A DNA stretch of 47,815 nucleotides from FLUQ01 sp031548325. Lineage in GTDB: Bacteria; Desulfobacterota; Desulfovibrionia; Desulfovibrionales; Desulfovibrionaceae. Position 1 is the stretch's first letter. Each line of letters begins with the position of its first letter. The DNA lies in NCBI GenBank assembly GCA_031548325.1, contig JAVBRE010000128.1, positions 1-47,815 of the forward strand, written 5' to 3'. The translations under genes and the position numbers were made by a program. The notes under the pieces are model-generated. The model was not told the origin of the DNA, ran no database searches, and saw nothing but the letters and a program-made list of their open reading frames with translations. Below, piece by piece: positions 23,965 to 33,077 of this stretch.

Positions 23965-24444
23965 ATGTCCAACGCCATCGTCCATGCCCAGCGGGGCAAT
24001 TTTGAGTTCGCCTTCTCTCTGGCCATGCAGTTCATCGAAACCTGCCCCGAAGAGATCTGGCGCGAGAAATTCGGCGGCTGGCCCGTCTGGCAGCAGATGT
24101 ACCACGGCCTTTCCGCCACGAACTTCTTCATTATTCCCGCCGGGGCGGAATCGGACCCCGGTCCCTGTCCCGAAGGAACGAGCCTTTCCGCCGTGGCCGA
24201 ATGCGCCGCGCCCACCAAGACGGCCATGAAGCTGTACGCGCAAAAGGTGAAGGCGGCGGCCGACGCCTGGATCGGCTCTTTGAACGACGCGGCGCTGCCC
24301 CAAATACACGAGGGCGCGTCCGCCCGCATGAAGCGCGAGTTCAGCAACGCGGGCATCATGGTGCTGCTCACCGGCCACCTGCTCTACCATCTGGGCGGCT
24401 GTGACGCGGCCCTGCGCCAGCACGGCCTGAAAGGCGTATTTTAG
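23965..24444 (+). CDS. DinB-like four-helix metal-binding protein
   Basis: 159 residues, all-helical by composition. Histidines are placed as in DinB/YfiT proteins: His47 in MYHGLSA and a C-terminal cluster LTGHLLYHLGGCDAALRQHG (about 135-154) with the characteristic HxxxHxGxxxxxLR spacing. Family members bind a divalent metal; several act as thiol-dependent S-transferases, but the role here is unknown. No signal peptide. The start codon follows AGGAGG. It is transcribed away from azlCD. The stop codon abuts the right copy of the 96-bp repeat. Confidence 0.75.
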   Translation: MSNAIVHAQRGNFEFAFSLAMQFIETCPEEIWREKFGGWPVWQQMYHGLSATNFFIIPAGAESDPGPCPEGTSLSAVAECAAPTKTAMKLYAQKVKAAADAWIGSLNDAALPQIHEGASARMKREFSNAGIMVLLTGHLLYHLGGCDAALRQHGLKGVF

Positions 24445-24538
24445 GGAAACGCCGATTTATTCCGTTTGGACTGCGTTGCTCGCCTTTTTTCAAGCAGGGC
24501 AGGACGGAAGAGTCCAGCCGCTGCTTGAAAAAAAGCTC
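24443..24538 (-). repeat. 96-bp inverted repeat, right copy
   Basis: The reverse complement of 22728-22823 with a few mismatches; it begins on the stop codon of the DinB-like gene. A shorter related piece, AATCAGCGCTTCCGTAAAG, follows at 24584-24602. The gap 24539-25024 holds no gene. Confidence 0.9.
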
Positions 24539-24631
24539 GCGCCTTGCCAAACAAAAAAACTCGGCCTTTCCGAAAGGCGAATGAATCAGCGCTTCCGTAA
24601 AGGAACGCGATGCCCCTTGATCCCGCGACAG

Positions 24632-24680
24632 GTGAAGGCGTTTTTCCGTAACAGAAAAACGCCTTCACTCTTTTCTTTTA
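24632..24680 (+). terminator. strong Rho-independent terminator
   Basis: A perfect 15-bp stem (24632-24646 with 24654-24668), loop CGTAACA, followed by a T-rich run. It separates the DinB-like gene from the catabolic island that starts about 350 bases downstream. Confidence 0.85.
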
Positions 24681-24813
24681 TTTTATCAAGCAGATGCCGA
24701 ACCTATGCTCTACCTGAACAGGCTCCAAAACCTGGTGAATACTTGCCGAAACCAAAACTGCCGATTGCCGCTTAACATGGCGTCCGAATTTGACGACCTA
24801 CCCCAACCCGCCT

Positions 24814-24840
24814 CATAGGTATCCCCTATGGCCGGATACC
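24814..24840 (+). promoter_or_regulatory. nested inverted repeats upstream of the thiolase operon
   Basis: CATAGG (24814-24819) with CCTATG (24825-24830), and overlapping it GGTATCC (24818-24824) with GGATACC (24834-24840). The second has seven-base arms and a nine-base spacer, the size of a typical dimeric regulator site. A possible promoter follows (TTGATG 24862-24867, TATACC 24884-24889). Confidence 0.45.
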
Positions 24841-25024
24841 AAATTATTATTTGCATCCCTTTTGATGATTATGCAACGAGATATATACCAGAAGGTGAAA
24901 TGCCGGCCTGTTGATGGCGGGAAACAAAAAATGTCACACGGTCAAATAAAGGAACGTGCGCAAAAGTGCGTCAATATGCAGAACCAACATCGTATTATGA
25001 CACGAAACAGATAAAGAGTAAATT

Positions 25025-26233
25025 ATGAAAAATTACGTCATAACAAGTGCGGTCAGAACAGCGGTGGGTGCTTACCTCGGTAGTTTAAAAACAGTTGAAG
25101 CGCAGGATCTTGGCGCTGCCGTTCTCAAGGAAGCGCTCAGACGTTCCGGAGTAAAAGCGAAAGACGTGGATGAAGTCATCATGGGCGATGTATTCGGGTA
25201 TACGCCGAACGTTGCTAGGTGCGCTTCGCTTCTTGCCGGTATTCCCCAAGAAATTTCAGCGTACACTGTGGACAGGCAATGCGCGTCCTCGTTACAGGCT
25301 GTTGCGGGCGCAACGTATCAGATAGCCGCCGGTGAAGCGGAAATCGTTTTAGCCGGCGGCGTAGAAACCATGTCTCGTATGCTCTACAGTCTGCCGCCTT
25401 CAGCTAGATCCGAACCATTGCAGCTTGGCAACAAGATGCTTCATGATGCATTTACCCACGGCGTCAGTATTGCGCAACCGGTCTCTATGTTTCCGGATCT
25501 CAACATGGGTCTGACAGCGGAAAATGTGGCTGAAAAATATCAGATTACCCGCGAGGAGCAGGATAACTTCGCGCTGGACAGCATCCGCAAGATGAAGGCT
25601 GCGCAAGCGGAGGGAAAATTTAAAGAAGAGATAGTTCCCTTTGAAGTCGTGCTCCGAAAATCCAGTTTTATTTTTGATGCTGACGAACATCTCAGACCTG
25701 ACACCACTCTTGAAATACTTGCCAAGTTGCGGCCCGTCTTTAAAAAGGATGGCACGGTCACCCCGGGCAACTCTTCGGGAATGAATGACGGCGCTTCGGC
25801 CGTCGTGGTCATGAGCGAAGAAAAGGCGAGAAGCCTCGGGTGTAACCCTCTGGCCCGCATCCTGGCCACAAGCAGAGCCGGTGTTGATCCCCGCTACATG
25901 GGGCTTGGCCCTGTTCCGGCCATCAGGAAAGCTTTGGACAAAGCAGGACTTACCCTTGAAGACATAGACCTTTTTGAAATCAACGAAGCTTTCGCTGCCC
26001 AAAGCCTTGGATGCCTTAAAGAATTGGGAATGGATATGGGGACTGAGTTGTACAAACGAGTGAACGTCAACGGAGGAGCCATCGCCCACGGCCATGCTCT
26101 TGCCAGCAGCGGCACCCGCCTCATGACTACCGCAATCCATGAGCTAAAGCGGCGTAACGCTCGTTATGGAGTGGTCTCGTTGTGCATCGGCGGCGGCCAA
26201 GGCATGGCCGCCATCATTGAAAATTGTCAATAA
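25025..26233 (+). CDS. acetyl-CoA acetyltransferase (thiolase)
   Basis: Cleaves acetoacetyl-CoA (or a longer 3-ketoacyl-CoA) with CoA to acetyl-CoA; cytoplasmic. 402 residues, normal for a degradative or biosynthetic thiolase. Catalytic residues are visible: nucleophile Cys86 in VDRQCASSL, NEAFAAQ (about 320), the His in AIAHGHALASSGTR (canonical ALGHPLGASGAR, here altered around the His) and the second Cys in SLCIGGGQG near the C-terminus. It is the first gene of a five-gene plus-strand set completing crotonyl-CoA to acetyl-CoA conversion. Base composition is clearly lower in GC than the genes before 24.4 kb. The start is supported by AAAGAG upstream. Confidence 0.93.
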   Translation: MKNYVITSAVRTAVGAYLGSLKTVEAQDLGAAVLKEALRRSGVKAKDVDEVIMGDVFGYTPNVARCASLLAGIPQEISAYTVDRQCASSLQAVAGATYQIAAGEAEIVLAGGVETMSRMLYSLPPSARSEPLQLGNKMLHDAFTHGVSIAQPVSMFPDLNMGLTAENVAEKYQITREEQDNFALDSIRKMKAAQAEGKFKEEIVPFEVVLRKSSFIFDADEHLRPDTTLEILAKLRPVFKKDGTVTPGNSSGMNDGASAVVVMSEEKARSLGCNPLARILATSRAGVDPRYMGLGPVPAIRKALDKAGLTLEDIDLFEINEAFAAQSLGCLKELGMDMGTELYKRVNVNGGAIAHGHALASSGTRLMTTAIHELKRRNARYGVVSLCIGGGQGMAAIIENCQ

Positions 26234-26256
26234 ATCGCCAAACTGAGGGACTGGAA

Positions 26257-27111
26257 ATGGTCATGCAAAAAATCGGTGTCGTGGGCGCTGGAATGATGGG
26301 AGCTGAAATAGCACTCTGCTTTGCCCGGTTCGGCTATGACGTCATTATGAGCGATGTAAGTCAGGAAAATGCAGAAAAAGGCAAAGCCAAGCTCGCCGCA
26401 ATTCTGAACAAACATATCACCAATGGAAAATTGGATCAGGAAACAAAAGAACAATATTTGGGCAGGATTACCCCTACGGGAACCGTCGCGGATATGGCGG
26501 GCTGCGATTTTGTCGTTGAAGCGATTGTCGAAGTGCTGGAAGTGAAACACGAGATTTACAAAGCCTTGGATGCGGTCTGCAAAAAAGACGCGATCATCGC
26601 CAGCAACACATCAAGCATATCCATAACCAAACTTGCTGCCGTTCTCAGCGCAAAACGAGCCCAGCGCTTTATCGGCACGCATTTTAACTCGCCGGCCAGC
26701 GTCATGAAGCTGGTAGAGGTTATCCCGGCACTTCAGAGTTCGGAAGAGGTGGTGACTGAAACCATGGCCTTGTTATCTGCCATCGGGAAAGTCCCCGTGA
26801 AAGTTAAGGATGTCGTCGGCTTTGCCCTTAACCGCATGTTCGCCGCTTTTTATCTCGAAGCCTGCCGCCTGGTCGAAGAAGGAGTATGCTCCGTCGAAGA
26901 CGTGGACACCGTCTGTTTGCATGGACTTGGACATCCTGTAGGGGTGTTCAAGCTTTTGGACGTCATCGGCCTTGACCTGCACATGAATGTGGACCGAATC
27001 CTTTTTGATGCTTATGGCGACCGCTTCAGACCGAGTCCCTGCATCCAGCGGCTTACCGATTCAGGGCGCCTCGGCAGGAAAACCGGACAAGGCTTTTACC
27101 TGTACAAATAA
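26257..27111 (+). CDS. 3-hydroxyacyl-CoA (3-hydroxybutyryl-CoA) dehydrogenase
   Basis: Oxidises 3-hydroxyacyl-CoA to 3-ketoacyl-CoA with NAD(P)+. It has 284 residues, the size of single-domain HBD/PaaH enzymes. The N-terminal cofactor loop GVVGAGMMGAEIA (about 7-19), SNTSS (about 118), the catalytic THFNSPASVMKLVEVI (His and Glu; canonical FFNPVPV is altered to NSPASV) and the C-terminal GRKTGQGFYLY signature are all present. The ATG at 26257 is preceded by GAGGGA at the right distance. It lies 23 bases after thiolase, so the two are co-transcribed. Confidence 0.92.
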   Translation: MVMQKIGVVGAGMMGAEIALCFARFGYDVIMSDVSQENAEKGKAKLAAILNKHITNGKLDQETKEQYLGRITPTGTVADMAGCDFVVEAIVEVLEVKHEIYKALDAVCKKDAIIASNTSSISITKLAAVLSAKRAQRFIGTHFNSPASVMKLVEVIPALQSSEEVVTETMALLSAIGKVPVKVKDVVGFALNRMFAAFYLEACRLVEEGVCSVEDVDTVCLHGLGHPVGVFKLLDVIGLDLHMNVDRILFDAYGDRFRPSPCIQRLTDSGRLGRKTGQGFYLYK

Positions 27112-27236
27112 GGAAAGCCGATGCCGGAGCGCAGGCAACTCACCGGCCGAGAAACCTGCTGATTGTTGCGCTTTTCTTTACACACCTGGTCCGTCACAAA
27201 AATTTTACGAGATCGATTTGAAGCAAGGAGGCCCGA

Positions 27237-28016
27237 ATGGAGTTCAAACGCACGATACGGTGCGCCGTGCATGGTTCAGTTGCCGTGATTACGGTGAACA
27301 ACCCACCTGTCAACTCGATCAATTTTGATGTTCTTTTTGGATTTTTAGAGTGCTTCACATATTTGGCCGAACAGCCTTCATTAACAGCGGTCATTCTTAC
27401 CGGCGAAGGCAAGGCTTTTATCGCTGGCGCGGATATACGCGAAATTTGTGATGGCGGGGACGATTTTCTTTGCCGGTCCAGCAAACAGGGGCATGAGATA
27501 TTCAGCTGTATAGAAAACTTTCCTGTTCCCCTCATTGCCGCCATCAATGGCGTGGCGCTGGGGGGAGGGCTTGAACTTGCCATCTGCTGCGATATTCTCA
27601 TAGCTTCGGAGAAGGCCAAATTCGGATTACCGGAAACAGCCCTTGGCATAGTGCCCGGCTGGGGAGGGCTCTCCCGTTTGCCGAAAATAGTTGGCGTGGG
27701 TCAGGCTAAAAAGATAATTTTCACGGCCGAACACATCCCGGCGGCACGGGCCATGGAGATCGGGTTAGTGCAAGAAGTGGCGCCGCCGGAACAATTGATG
27801 GAGCGGGCCATGGAAATCGCGGAAAAAATCAGCAAAAACGGCCCCGTTGCCGTTCGGGAAGCAAAGAAGGTTTTGAACCGCGCCAAGGAAATGTCATTGC
27901 AGTCGGCCATTTACTGTGAGCAAGAAGCCGTCCGTTTCTGCTGTCATTCCAGGGATAAAATTGAAGGCATCGACGCCTTTCTCAAGAAAAGAACTCCGGA
28001 ATTCACCAATTCTTGA
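27237..28016 (+). CDS. enoyl-CoA hydratase
   Basis: Adds water to a 2-enoyl-CoA such as crotonyl-CoA, giving 3-hydroxyacyl-CoA. It has 259 residues of the crotonase fold. The oxyanion-hole region KAFIAGADIREI (about 60-71) is followed by GVALGGGLELAICCD with the first catalytic Glu, and by FGLPETALGIVPGWGG with the second, the same two glutamates as in rat mitochondrial hydratase. AAGGAGG precedes the ATG. The gap to the dehydrogenase (125 bases) shows no terminator, so it probably belongs to the same operon. Confidence 0.92.
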   Translation: MEFKRTIRCAVHGSVAVITVNNPPVNSINFDVLFGFLECFTYLAEQPSLTAVILTGEGKAFIAGADIREICDGGDDFLCRSSKQGHEIFSCIENFPVPLIAAINGVALGGGLELAICCDILIASEKAKFGLPETALGIVPGWGGLSRLPKIVGVGQAKKIIFTAEHIPAARAMEIGLVQEVAPPEQLMERAMEIAEKISKNGPVAVREAKKVLNRAKEMSLQSAIYCEQEAVRFCCHSRDKIEGIDAFLKKRTPEFTNS

Positions 28017-28095
28017 GCAAGAAATCCGACGCATCAGCTCCAGAAGACGACCGCCCCGACACGGCATTTTGCCTACGGCATCCACAGTACTATGT

Positions 28096-29667
28096 ATGGA
28101 GAAAGCAGTGACGAGGTTTCTCTCCCCCCGCGAAGCCGTGGACCTGATCAGGGACCGCGACACTCTGGCCGTCAACGGCTTCATCGGGACGGCCCATCCG
28201 GAAGTCCTGAGCAAGACCCTAGAAGAACGTTTCCTCGAAACCGGCAAACCCGAAGGCCTCAGCCTTGTCTACGCAGCCGGGCAGGGTGACAGAAAAAACA
28301 AGTCCCTCAATCACCTCGGGCATGAAAAATTGCTTTCCCGGGTCATCGGGGGACACTGGAACATGGCGCCTGCGCTGGGAAAACTTGCCGTTGAGGAAAA
28401 GATCGCGGCCTACAACCTTCCTCAAGGAGTCATCTCCCAGCTCTACCGCGATATCGCCGCCGGAAATCTGGGCACCATCACCCACGTGGGTCTGAAAACT
28501 TTTGTGGATCCCCGTCTGGACGGCGGCAAGATCAACAAAAGCGCCACCGAGGACATCGTGGAACTGATCACCATCGGCGGGCAGGAACGGTTGCTGTACA
28601 AGGCCATGCCTATCACGGCCTGCCTTATCCGCGGCACCTACGCCGATGAAAAGGGCAACGTTTCCATGGAACACGAAGGCGTGGTCGGCGACGCCACGGC
28701 CATGGCCCAGGCCGTCAGGAATTCCGGAGGCATCGTCATCGTCCAGGTCGCAGAAAAAGTGCGAGCCGGCAGTCTGGATCCCCGTCTGGTCAAGCTGCCG
28801 CACATTCTGGTGGATGTGGTCGTGGCGGTGGGGCATGAACGCAACCAGGATGATTTCGGACAGGTTCCCCGCCCTGCCTGCTGCGGCGAGATCCGTTTGC
28901 CGCTCGCCGGCATTCCGGCCCTGCCCTTTGACGAACGCAAGATTATAGGCCGCCGCGCGGCTATGGAACTCAATCCCGGATCGGTGGTCAATCTCGGTAT
29001 AGGCATGCCCGAAGCCATCGCGGCAGTGGCTGCCGAGGAAGGCATAAGCGACTATATGACCCTGACCGTGGAAGCCGGCTCCGTGGGCGGCATTCCGGCG
29101 GGGGGATTCGATTTCGGCCTGTCCCTCAACCCCGAGGCCATTCTGGACCAAAGCGCCCAGTTCGATTTTTACGACGGGGGTGGGCTGGACATCGCCAATT
29201 TGGGTCTCGCGGAATGCGACGAGACAGGCAACATTAATGTCAGTAAGCTGGGATCGCACATCACCGGCTGCGGCGGGTTTATCAACATAACCCAGAACGC
29301 GAAACGTCTGTTTTTCTGCGGCACATTCACAGCTAAAAACCTCGAGATAACCGTTGCCGACGGTAAACTGCGCATCGCTCGCGAGGGTCTGGTCAAAAAA
29401 TTCATCAAAAAAGTCGGTCATGTGACTTTCAGCGGTGAATACGCTGCCGTCCGCGGCCAGCCCGTTACATACATCACTGAGCGGGCTGTGTTCGAACTTC
29501 GCAACGACGGGCTGCATCTGATGGAAATCGCGCCCGGCGTCGACCTGGAAAAGGATGTTCTGGGTCAGATGGGGTTCCGGCCGAAAATGGACTCGCCGCC
29601 GAAGCTCATGGACGAAAAAATTTTTAAGCCTGACCTGATGGGACTTTCCGGTCGACAACCTTCATAA
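28096..29667 (+). CDS. YdiF-type (family I, fused) acyl-CoA:carboxylate CoA-transferase
   Basis: Exchanges CoA between an acyl-CoA and a free carboxylate, for example acetyl-CoA with acetoacetate, propionate or a related acid. 523 residues carry the fused alpha/beta halves: the N-terminal half ends with VVVAVG, and the C-terminal half has GIGMPEAIAAVAAEEG, the catalytic Glu326 in TLTVEAGSVGG, and FDFYDGGGLDIA, all highly similar to E. coli YdiF. ATG 28096 gives the full N-terminus but has no Shine-Dalgarno sequence. The GTG at 28108 has GGAG six bases ahead and is an equally likely start. It is followed after 12 bases by the alcohol dehydrogenase. Confidence 0.92.
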   Translation: MEKAVTRFLSPREAVDLIRDRDTLAVNGFIGTAHPEVLSKTLEERFLETGKPEGLSLVYAAGQGDRKNKSLNHLGHEKLLSRVIGGHWNMAPALGKLAVEEKIAAYNLPQGVISQLYRDIAAGNLGTITHVGLKTFVDPRLDGGKINKSATEDIVELITIGGQERLLYKAMPITACLIRGTYADEKGNVSMEHEGVVGDATAMAQAVRNSGGIVIVQVAEKVRAGSLDPRLVKLPHILVDVVVAVGHERNQDDFGQVPRPACCGEIRLPLAGIPALPFDERKIIGRRAAMELNPGSVVNLGIGMPEAIAAVAAEEGISDYMTLTVEAGSVGGIPAGGFDFGLSLNPEAILDQSAQFDFYDGGGLDIANLGLAECDETGNINVSKLGSHITGCGGFINITQNAKRLFFCGTFTAKNLEITVADGKLRIAREGLVKKFIKKVGHVTFSGEYAAVRGQPVTYITERAVFELRNDGLHLMEIAPGVDLEKDVLGQMGFRPKMDSPPKLMDEKIFKPDLMGLSGRQPS

Positions 29668-29679
29668 GGGGCAATATCG

Positions 29680-30837
29680 ATGTCTGACAGAATATTCAGA
29701 ATCCCACCGATTATCCGCGTTGGTGAAGGCGCGGCCGTCCGAACAGGCAGGGAGGCGAAAAACATGGGCGCCACAAGGGCTCTTGTCATCACCGATTCTT
29801 TTCTCTTCACATCCGGCACCATCAAATCGGTCATAGATTCTTTGGCTGGGGCCGGGCTGGAAGTGGCCGTATACGACCAGGTCAACGCAGAGCCAACCTT
29901 GGCCCATGTGGCGGAATGTCTGGCGCTTTGCAAGAAGTCCAAAAGCCATGTCATAGTCGGTTGCGGCGGGGGCAGCCCCATTGATGTTGCCAAGGCCGTC
30001 AGCGCCATGGCCGTGAATGGCGGAAAAATTCAGGATTACATCGGCATCGGCAAAATCCCGAAAATAGGACTGCCAATCATTGCCGTGCCCACCACGGCGG
30101 GCACCGGGAGCGAGGCCACGTGCACCACCATCATCGCCGATACCGAACGCGATGTGAAAATGCTCATCATCAGTCCATATCTTTTGCCTTCCGCCGCCAT
30201 CGTGGACCCGCTTCTGACTCTGGGCATGCCCAGGGGCATCACAGCGGCCACGGGCATGGACGCCCTCACCCACGCGATGGAAGCCTATGTTTCCCGAAAA
30301 AACCAGCCCATGGCCGACGTATACGCCCTGAGCGCAGTCAGGCTGATTTGCGAAAATTTGTCCACCGCCTGGGGCGAGCCGTCCAACATGGTAGCGAGAA
30401 CCAAGGTTCTTCTCGGCGCCCTGCAGGCGGGCATCGCTTTTTCCAATTCCTCGGTGGCGCTGGTGCATGGCATGTCCCGCCCCGTGGGCGCGCTGTTCCA
30501 CGTGGCGCACGGCGTATCCAACGCCGCCCTTTTGGGCGTGGTCACGGAATTTTCTCTTGCCGGGAACTACGGGCGCTATGCCGATCTTGCTGTTGCCATG
30601 GGCGCTTCGGGCAAGGGGACTAAGGAAGACATAGCCATGACCGGCGCGGTCATGGTCCAGAAACTTATCAAAAAACTTGAGATTCCCAGCCTGACCCAGC
30701 TCGGCGTGACGCGTGAAAAACTTGACACGGTGGTAGAAAAAATGGCCGACGACGCCATCGCCAGCGGCAGCCCGGGCAACAACCCCCGGCCGGCGACCAG
30801 GGAAGAAATCATCGCGCTCTATTACAGGGCTCTTTGA
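29680..30837 (+). CDS. iron-containing (type III) alcohol dehydrogenase
   Basis: NAD(P)-dependent interconversion of an alcohol and aldehyde or ketone. 385 residues. The NAD loop GCGGGSPIDVAKA (about 94-106) and all four metal ligands are present: Asp194 and His198 in GMDALTHAMEAY, His263 in LVHGMSRP and His277 in HVAHGVSN. Relatives include butanol, 1,3-propanediol and 4-hydroxybutyrate dehydrogenases. In this island it could oxidise a hydroxylated substrate or dispose of reducing power; the sequence does not decide. AAGGGG precedes the ATG. The gene is convergent with the decarboxylase beta subunit, 16 bases apart, with no obvious terminator. Confidence 0.9.
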   Translation: MSDRIFRIPPIIRVGEGAAVRTGREAKNMGATRALVITDSFLFTSGTIKSVIDSLAGAGLEVAVYDQVNAEPTLAHVAECLALCKKSKSHVIVGCGGGSPIDVAKAVSAMAVNGGKIQDYIGIGKIPKIGLPIIAVPTTAGTGSEATCTTIIADTERDVKMLIISPYLLPSAAIVDPLLTLGMPRGITAATGMDALTHAMEAYVSRKNQPMADVYALSAVRLICENLSTAWGEPSNMVARTKVLLGALQAGIAFSNSSVALVHGMSRPVGALFHVAHGVSNAALLGVVTEFSLAGNYGRYADLAVAMGASGKGTKEDIAMTGAVMVQKLIKKLEIPSLTQLGVTREKLDTVVEKMADDAIASGSPGNNPRPATREEIIALYYRAL

Positions 30838-30853
30838 AAACAGTATTGCGCCG

Positions 30854-32113
30854 TCACTTACAAAGCTCCAGCAACACTCCCGCGACCACGGCGGAGCCGA
30901 TGACGCCTGCAACGTTCGGCCCCATGGCGTGCATCAACAGATAGTTGCGACGGTTATACTCCTGTCCGAGCTTATGCGCCACACGGGCCGCCATGGGCAC
31001 GGCGGATACGCCTGCCGCCCCGATAAGAGGGTTGATGGGCGTCCGGGAAAAGGCGTTCATGGCCTTGCCCAAAAGAACTCCCGCAGCTGTCCCCGCGCAG
31101 AAGGCGAACAGACCGAGAAACAGGATACCCAGGGTTTTCAGGGTCAGAAAGCTGTCGGCTGATAGTTTTGATCCCACGGCCAGACCGAGCAAAATCGTCA
31201 CGATGTTGATAAAGGCATTCTGCATGGTATCGGAAAGTCTAGGTACAACGCCGCATTCTTTAGCAAGGTTGCCGAACATCAATGCGCCGATGAGCGGCGC
31301 GGCGGAAGGCAGCAACAGCGCACACAACAATAACGTCACAAGGGGGAAAATTATTTTTTCCTGTTTTGTCACAACCCGAAGCTGTCGCATGACAATGGTC
31401 CGCTCGGCCGGGGTAGTCAGCATACGCATGATGGGGGGTTGGATAATGGGTACCAAAGCCATATAGGAATACGCGGCGACCGCGATGGAGCCAAGCAGTT
31501 CCGGAGAAAGGCGGGAAGCCAAAAAGATGGCGGTTGGCCCGTCCGCCCCGCCGATGATGCCTATACTGGCCGCCTCCCTCAGATTGAAATCTATGCCGGG
31601 AATAAAATCCGAAAGGGCCAGCGCGCCCAACATGGCCGCAAAAATGCCGAATTGCGCCGCACCGCCCAGAAAAGCCGTGCGGGGGTTGGCAATCAAGGGT
31701 CCAAAATCGGTCAGAGCGCCGACCCCTATGAAAATGAATAAGGGAAACAGGCCGGTATTGATGCCAAAATCATAAATGAGGTACAAAAATCCAAGAGGCG
31801 CTTCGCCGATACCAGCCACGGGAATGTTGCACAACAGCCCGCCGAAACCGATAGGCAGCAGCAAAAGAGGCTCAAATTCCTTGGCCACGGCCAGATACAC
31901 CAAAACCAGGCTCACAACGATCATGAGCGCCTTGCCGCCGCTGCTGAAAAAACCATAAAGACCCGTCGACTGCCATAATCCGTCGAAGGGCTGAGAGAAG
32001 GTTCCCAAGCCGGTTTCCGCCGCCGCGAAACCGGGAAAAAGAAACATGCCGACAAGAAGCGCCGCGAGCACGGCGCCCATACGCCTGGTAAGCAAATGAA
32101 TGGGACGCAACAT
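30854..32113 (-). CDS. Na+-pumping decarboxylase beta subunit (OadB/MmdB/GcdB family)
   Basis: Integral membrane subunit that decarboxylates carboxybiotin and uses the energy to export Na+. 419 residues with about eleven hydrophobic segments and an N-terminal hydrophobic leader. The conserved Na+-site motif GGADGPTAIF (Asp191) and the late GAAGVSAVPMAARVA and GPNVAGVIGSAV segments, including the functionally important Ser/Asn region, are intact. The family serves oxaloacetate, methylmalonyl-CoA, glutaconyl-CoA and malonate decarboxylases, so this subunit does not reveal the substrate. It is translated just after the small anchor subunit (eight-base gap). The catalytic alpha and biotin subunits are encoded about 6 kb away on the other strand. 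Confidence 0.95.
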   Translation of the reverse strand: MLRPIHLLTRRMGAVLAALLVGMFLFPGFAAAETGLGTFSQPFDGLWQSTGLYGFFSSGGKALMIVVSLVLVYLAVAKEFEPLLLLPIGFGGLLCNIPVAGIGEAPLGFLYLIYDFGINTGLFPLFIFIGVGALTDFGPLIANPRTAFLGGAAQFGIFAAMLGALALSDFIPGIDFNLREAASIGIIGGADGPTAIFLASRLSPELLGSIAVAAYSYMALVPIIQPPIMRMLTTPAERTIVMRQLRVVTKQEKIIFPLVTLLLCALLLPSAAPLIGALMFGNLAKECGVVPRLSDTMQNAFINIVTILLGLAVGSKLSADSFLTLKTLGILFLGLFAFCAGTAAGVLLGKAMNAFSRTPINPLIGAAGVSAVPMAARVAHKLGQEYNRRNYLLMHAMGPNVAGVIGSAVVAGVLLELCK

Positions 32114-32121
32114 GGCCTCTG

Positions 32122-32289
32122 TTACTCCTTGTCTTGAGGTTGGGGCTTTGGGCTTGATGGTTCCAGCACCTTTTTTTCAGCATACAGGGCGAGAAGAAAG
32201 CTGCTTAACCGCGTTGCATAGATCAGAAGGGCCAAAAACAAAAACACGGTCCCGATTCCTACCACCATAATAAAGAGTCCTTTCAGCAT
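32122..32289 (-). CDS. small membrane anchor (OadG/MmdD-like) subunit of the decarboxylase
   Basis: 55 residues: one N-terminal transmembrane helix (about 5-25, LFIMVVGIGTVFLFLALLI), a short amphipathic stretch, then a charged Pro/Lys/Glu-rich tail (PSSPKPQPQDKE), the layout of OadG-like gamma and MmdD-like delta subunits that tie the alpha subunit to the membrane beta subunit. The ATG at 32289 has GGAGG eight bases upstream. It directly precedes the beta subunit gene on the same strand, which supports the call despite the low sequence conservation of this family. Confidence 0.8.
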   Translation of the reverse strand: MLKGLFIMVVGIGTVFLFLALLIYATRLSSFLLALYAEKKVLEPSSPKPQPQDKE

Positions 32290-33077
32290 CTTAAGTCCTC
32301 CATTGGGTAACTTATCCGCGCGTACCCCGCAGTCCGTCTTCAGGGAAGCGCCGAACAAAGAAATTGATCCACAACGACTGCGGAACTACGCTGAAGGATA
32401 CAATATCAGCCAAGAACGTTTGACAGCTCTTTTTATCCGAGGCGCATAGCTGTCCTATTTATATTTACTATCAAGGCTTATCTTTGAGTAAACAGAATGT
32501 ATTCCTTGTGCAGCGTGGCAGCATCAAATGAAATACTCAATACCATAGCCCGTATCCATTTTGGTATGATATAATCATTATGTTCATGCAGTTCCTTTGT
32601 GAAATACTCATTTGTCATGGCCCTATAGTCAGAATTGATAGCTTGAACCTGGAGCAAATTAACTTTTAAAAGTTGTATCAAAAATTCTGATAATTATTGA
32701 AGGTCATCTTAATAATATAAGTAAATTATAGGAGTTAAACGACACGCTTCGTGGACATCCGCTATGCGCCCGTCAGAAAAAATTCACTTTTTCAAAGTCA
32801 ATTTTCTCTAAGCGCCGCGGCAGCAACGGCATGGGGACCATTTAAGGTGGTTGCCAAAAAACGGTCCGCAATCCCACGGGGGTGCTATCCGCTGTGAGCT
32901 CAATGGCGCAGGGTCAAAAGAAGAGGGGGCGGCGAAGCTCCGCAAGGTATGTAAAGCGGCAGACGGGCCCAGGTGCGCTTATCATGAGGGAATCGCCAGA
33001 AAACAGGCTGAATACAAGAATTGATCGCTCAGCCATGTTTGCGGATGGCCTAAAATGCTTTTTTTGTCTTATGGGTT
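32290..33077. other. AT-rich gap with a repeat copy and possible gene debris
   Basis: No convincing gene. It holds the repeat copy at 32651-32811. The stretch 32845-33030 contains an open frame with ordinary-looking but unrecognised amino acids (including KLRKVCKAADG) and no proper start, possibly the remnant of a deleted gene. A 67-codon minus-strand frame at 32478-32681 is probably chance. Confidence 0.4.
32651..32811. repeat. MITE-like intergenic repeat, copy 3 (left-part type)
   Basis: Shares with 37788-37945 the blocks AACTTT-AAA, TCAAAAATTCTGATAA, GGCATCTTAATAATATA (one mismatch) and AAATTCACTTTTTCAAAG, but lacks the right half. It sits between the decarboxylase anchor gene and the LysR gene. 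Confidence 0.7.

Noticed and set aside
28020..28095. N-terminal extension of the YdiF-type transferase upstream of 28096
   Set aside because: The in-frame extension overlaps the enoyl-CoA hydratase 3' end and has no similarity to the family N-terminus.
32478..32681. A 67-codon minus-strand frame between the anchor subunit and LysR
   Set aside because: No recognisable domain, weak start context, partly overlaps the dispersed repeat; kept only as possible debris.
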